Notes under the pieces: generated by a model
What the model was told of the DNA's origin: nothing
Databases searched by the model: none
The model's input: only the letters and a program-made list of their open reading frames with translations
Program-made: the position numbers and the translations under genes
Shown: positions 62,096 through 64,000 of the stretch, in pieces
Layout of the letters: each line of letters begins with the position of its first letter
Numbering within the stretch: the stretch's first letter is position 1
Assembly: GCF_014199305.1 (NCBI RefSeq)
Contig: NZ_JACIJK010000005.1
Span: 248,001 to 312,000, forward strand
Reading direction: 5' to 3'
Source: Sphingomonas aerophila
GTDB lineage: Bacteria; Pseudomonadota; Alphaproteobacteria; Sphingomonadales; Sphingomonadaceae
DNA length: 64,000 nt

Positions 62096-63619
62096 ATGGC
62101 GGGACGAACAAGCCTTTACGGGATTGCGCTTGGGGCACTGCTGGCGACCTGTCCCGTCCTGGCGCAAACGACGGAACAGCCGGCCGCAGAGCCCGCGCCA
62201 TCGACCAACGCCTGGGGCGAGCAGGCCCATGTCAACGCGCCGCTGGGCAATGTTCCGCGCTTCCCCGGCGCCGGCAAGGGCGCCTTTGCAAGCGGCCGTT
62301 ACCGCAACATGTTCGCCGAGCATCTCGGCAAGACACCGGCGGAAACGCACGCCAGGATCGAGCAGGCGTTCAACCGCTTCTTCCACGGCGACGGCCAGGA
62401 AGAGCGGGTCTATTTCGAGACCGGTGCGAACGCGAACAGCACCCTCGCCTATGTCACCGACTGGGCCAACAACGACGCCCGTTCCGAAGGCATGAGCTAC
62501 GGCATGATGATCGCCGTACAACTCGGCAAGAAACGCGAGTTCGATGCGTTGTGGAACTGGTCCAAGACGCACATGCAGGTGACAGATCCCGCCAATCCGT
62601 CGCTGGGATATTTCGCCTGGTCGATGAGCACGGACGGCTCCCCCCGCTCGGTCGGCGCGGCGCCCGACGGGGAAGAATTCTACGCCACGGCGCTGTACTT
62701 CGCGGCCAATCGGTGGGGCAACGGCACAGGGATCTACAACTACCGGGCCGAAGCCGACAAGATCCTGACCGGCATGCGCCACCGCGCGGTGATGGCGGGC
62801 AAGCCGCCGTTCCGCATCCACCCCGGCGGGCCAGCCTTTGTTCCGCCCGCTGCCCCGTGGCCAAGCCCCAACAACCGGCGCGAAGCGGCCGAAGCGGCAA
62901 AGAAAGGCGAGCAATGGCCCCCCGCCTGGTTCGGCGCCGCTGGCCCGGCAGGCACGATGACGGTCGGCCCCATGGTGGAAGAGTCGCACAACATGATCCG
63001 GTTCGTGCCGGAAACGAACATCAACACGACCGATGCCTCTTATCACCTGCCCCACTTCTATGAGCTTTGGGCACGCTGGGGGCCGCAGGCGGATCGGGCG
63101 TTCTGGGCCAAGGCTGCGGACGTCAGCCGCGACTTCCTGGTCAGGGTCACAGATCCGAAAACCGGGCTGTCTCCCGAACGCAGCAATTTCGACGGGTCCC
63201 GGGTCATCGGCCGCGACGGGAAGCCGGTCGAGTTCGCCTATGACAGCTGGCGCACGGTCAGCAACTGGTCGGTCGATTGGGCATGGTTCGGCAAGGACGC
63301 CCGCCAGCGGACGCTGAGCGATCGCAACCAGGCCTTCCTTTTTGGTCAAGGGATCAAGACCTTTCGCGACCGTGACACCCTGAGCGGGCAGCCGATGTCC
63401 GACCGGCATTCGATCGGCATGCTTTCGGCCACGGCGGTGGGCAGCCTGGCAGCGTCGCCTGGCCCGGTGTCGAAGGCGTTCCTGCAGGAGCTTTGGGACA
63501 CGCCGCTGCCGACGGGCGAGCAGCGCTATTTCGACGGCATGCTGTATCTGATGAGCATGATGCACCTGGCCGGCGAGTTCAGGGTCATTCAGCCCAAAAC
63601 ACCGCAGCCGCCCGCATAG
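62096..63619 (+). CDS. Secreted glycoside hydrolase family 8 enzyme, probable reducing-end xylose-releasing exo-oligoxylanase
   Basis: A 507-residue protein with a signal peptide (SLYGIALGALLATCPVLAQ). The GH8 core has DARSEGMSYGMMIAVQLGKK (general acid Glu), GYFAWSMSTDG and GAAPDGEEFYATALYFAANR (Asp), then FAYDSWRTVSNWSVDWAWFG. The catalytic pattern and total length fit the Rex type (EC 3.2.1.156) better than endocellulases. GGTGGAGA precedes ATG 62096. With the GH3 xylosidase-like enzyme it suggests xylan use. Confidence 0.88.
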   Translation: MAGRTSLYGIALGALLATCPVLAQTTEQPAAEPAPSTNAWGEQAHVNAPLGNVPRFPGAGKGAFASGRYRNMFAEHLGKTPAETHARIEQAFNRFFHGDGQEERVYFETGANANSTLAYVTDWANNDARSEGMSYGMMIAVQLGKKREFDALWNWSKTHMQVTDPANPSLGYFAWSMSTDGSPRSVGAAPDGEEFYATALYFAANRWGNGTGIYNYRAEADKILTGMRHRAVMAGKPPFRIHPGGPAFVPPAAPWPSPNNRREAAEAAKKGEQWPPAWFGAAGPAGTMTVGPMVEESHNMIRFVPETNINTTDASYHLPHFYELWARWGPQADRAFWAKAADVSRDFLVRVTDPKTGLSPERSNFDGSRVIGRDGKPVEFAYDSWRTVSNWSVDWAWFGKDARQRTLSDRNQAFLFGQGIKTFRDRDTLSGQPMSDRHSIGMLSATAVGSLAASPGPVSKAFLQELWDTPLPTGEQRYFDGMLYLMSMMHLAGEFRVIQPKTPQPPA

Positions 63620-63719
63620 CCAGGGCCTTTTAGGGCCAGTCGTCGCTCTGCTCGCGAGAAGCAGTGACTTAGGGACCGTGGCCGCAGCCGCGACCCGGTA
63701 TGCGTGACCTGCTTCTCGC

Positions 63720-64000
63720 CGCGACCGCTCCTCAGGCATTGCGAAGCCGGCAGCTCCGATCTCGCATCATTGGCTGGACAGCAGGCACGTGGCGTTCGGC
63801 GTCGCCACGGCTTACCTCGTCCACAAGGGGCTGAAGTTGGAGGTATCGGTGTTCACCGGACCCGAACCGGACGAGGACCGCTGGGACTCGCGCGACCGAG
63901 CATGGACAGTTGGTCAGTGCGCGCTACCGTGAAATCCGGCCGCCAACCTGTCGGCGCAGGCGAGCCACGGTTTCCTTCATAGTCCCGAGGGGCCGCACCC
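63720..64000 (+). pseudogene. Frame-broken remnant of an outer-membrane-type protein
   Basis: Three frames in succession give parts of one known pattern: KPAAPISHHWLDSRHVAFG then LKLEVSVFTGPEPDEDRWDS in the frame of 63744-63893; RPSMDSWSVRATVKS in the next frame from about 63893; and NLSAQASHGFLHSPEGPHP in a third frame up to the window end. I recognise this order from a family of putative beta-barrel proteins found near copper-resistance genes in sphingomonads. At least two frameshifts and a missing N-terminus make it non-functional, unless the assembly is wrong here. Confidence 0.55.

Noticed and set aside
62051..63739. 562-residue minus-strand frame over the GH8 gene
   Set aside because: Antisense shadow; the plus strand has a signal peptide, ribosome site and GH8 catalytic motifs.
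1..64000. tRNA genes, CRISPR arrays, insertion sequences, prophage
   Set aside because: I found no tRNA-like cloverleaf with TTCGA-loop context, no regularly spaced short repeats other than RTX coding repeats, and no transposase, integrase or phage structural protein.

Overview
The window is high-GC DNA from an alphaproteobacterium, most likely a Sphingomonas-type organism. The basis is gene content and style rather than a marker gene: a PHA synthase with a phasin, a GcrA-like HTH protein, ClpS, a twin-transmembrane-helix small protein, a CNT nucleoside transporter, a TonB-dependent receptor, several secreted glycoside hydrolases, and frequent GTG/TTG starts. There is no rRNA, no recognisable tRNA, no insertion sequence, no prophage and no CRISPR array. 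Most of the window reads as ordinary chromosome. The right third (about 35-64 kb) is richer in secreted and accessory genes.

Layout. 1-7.2 kb: end of a PgeF-type laccase-domain gene, a cystathionine gamma-synthase-family enzyme, a ParD-like protein paired with methionine aminopeptidase behind a good sigma70-like promoter, a small HTH protein, an adenine/adenosine deaminase overlapping a phosphoribosyltransferase (purine salvage), murA, and a Crp/Fnr regulator. 7.2-14.2 kb: clpS, phasin and phaC, an AlaC-like aminotransferase, an HxlR regulator with a perfect palindrome between it and the next gene, and the bifunctional (p)ppGpp enzyme. 14.2-18.4 kb: a lipid-linked glycosylation cassette (GT2 polyprenyl-phosphate glycosyltransferase, SAM methyltransferase, GtrA, and a large STT3-like GT-C membrane protein). 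18.4-22 kb: a minus-strand run yhhQ-argB-yggT-folD-marC. 22-26 kb: nucleoside transporter, TMEM175-type channel, 3-hydroxyacyl-CoA dehydrogenase with a coupled small membrane protein, and a CPBP protease.

26.2-30.1 kb is a tight five-gene minus-strand operon: gluQRS, twin-TM protein, PduO-type cobalamin adenosyltransferase (apparently starting at CTG), egtB and egtD (ergothioneine synthesis). 30-36 kb holds an HNH nuclease, an EF-hand lipoprotein, PEP carboxylase, an MFS transporter and an SGNH-like hydrolase. 36-54 kb carries small conserved proteins, exported esterases, a SleB-like wall hydrolase, a TonB receptor coupled to a glycerophosphodiesterase, a GH3 beta-xylosidase-like enzyme, PilZ, a Gfo/Idh oxidoreductase, an exported two-domain VOC protein, an MscS-type channel, and a small CxxCH protein next to DUF2243.

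55.1-59.3 kb encodes what should be one large RTX-type secreted GH5 glycanase of about 1,404 residues, with duplicated RTX and Ig-like modules and a malectin domain. It is split by two single-base losses. It is followed by a LysR regulator between two NAD(P)-binding proteins, a secreted GH8 enzyme, and at the right edge a frame-broken remnant of an outer-membrane-type protein. Together the GH3, GH5 and GH8 enzymes suggest growth on plant cell-wall glucan or xylan.
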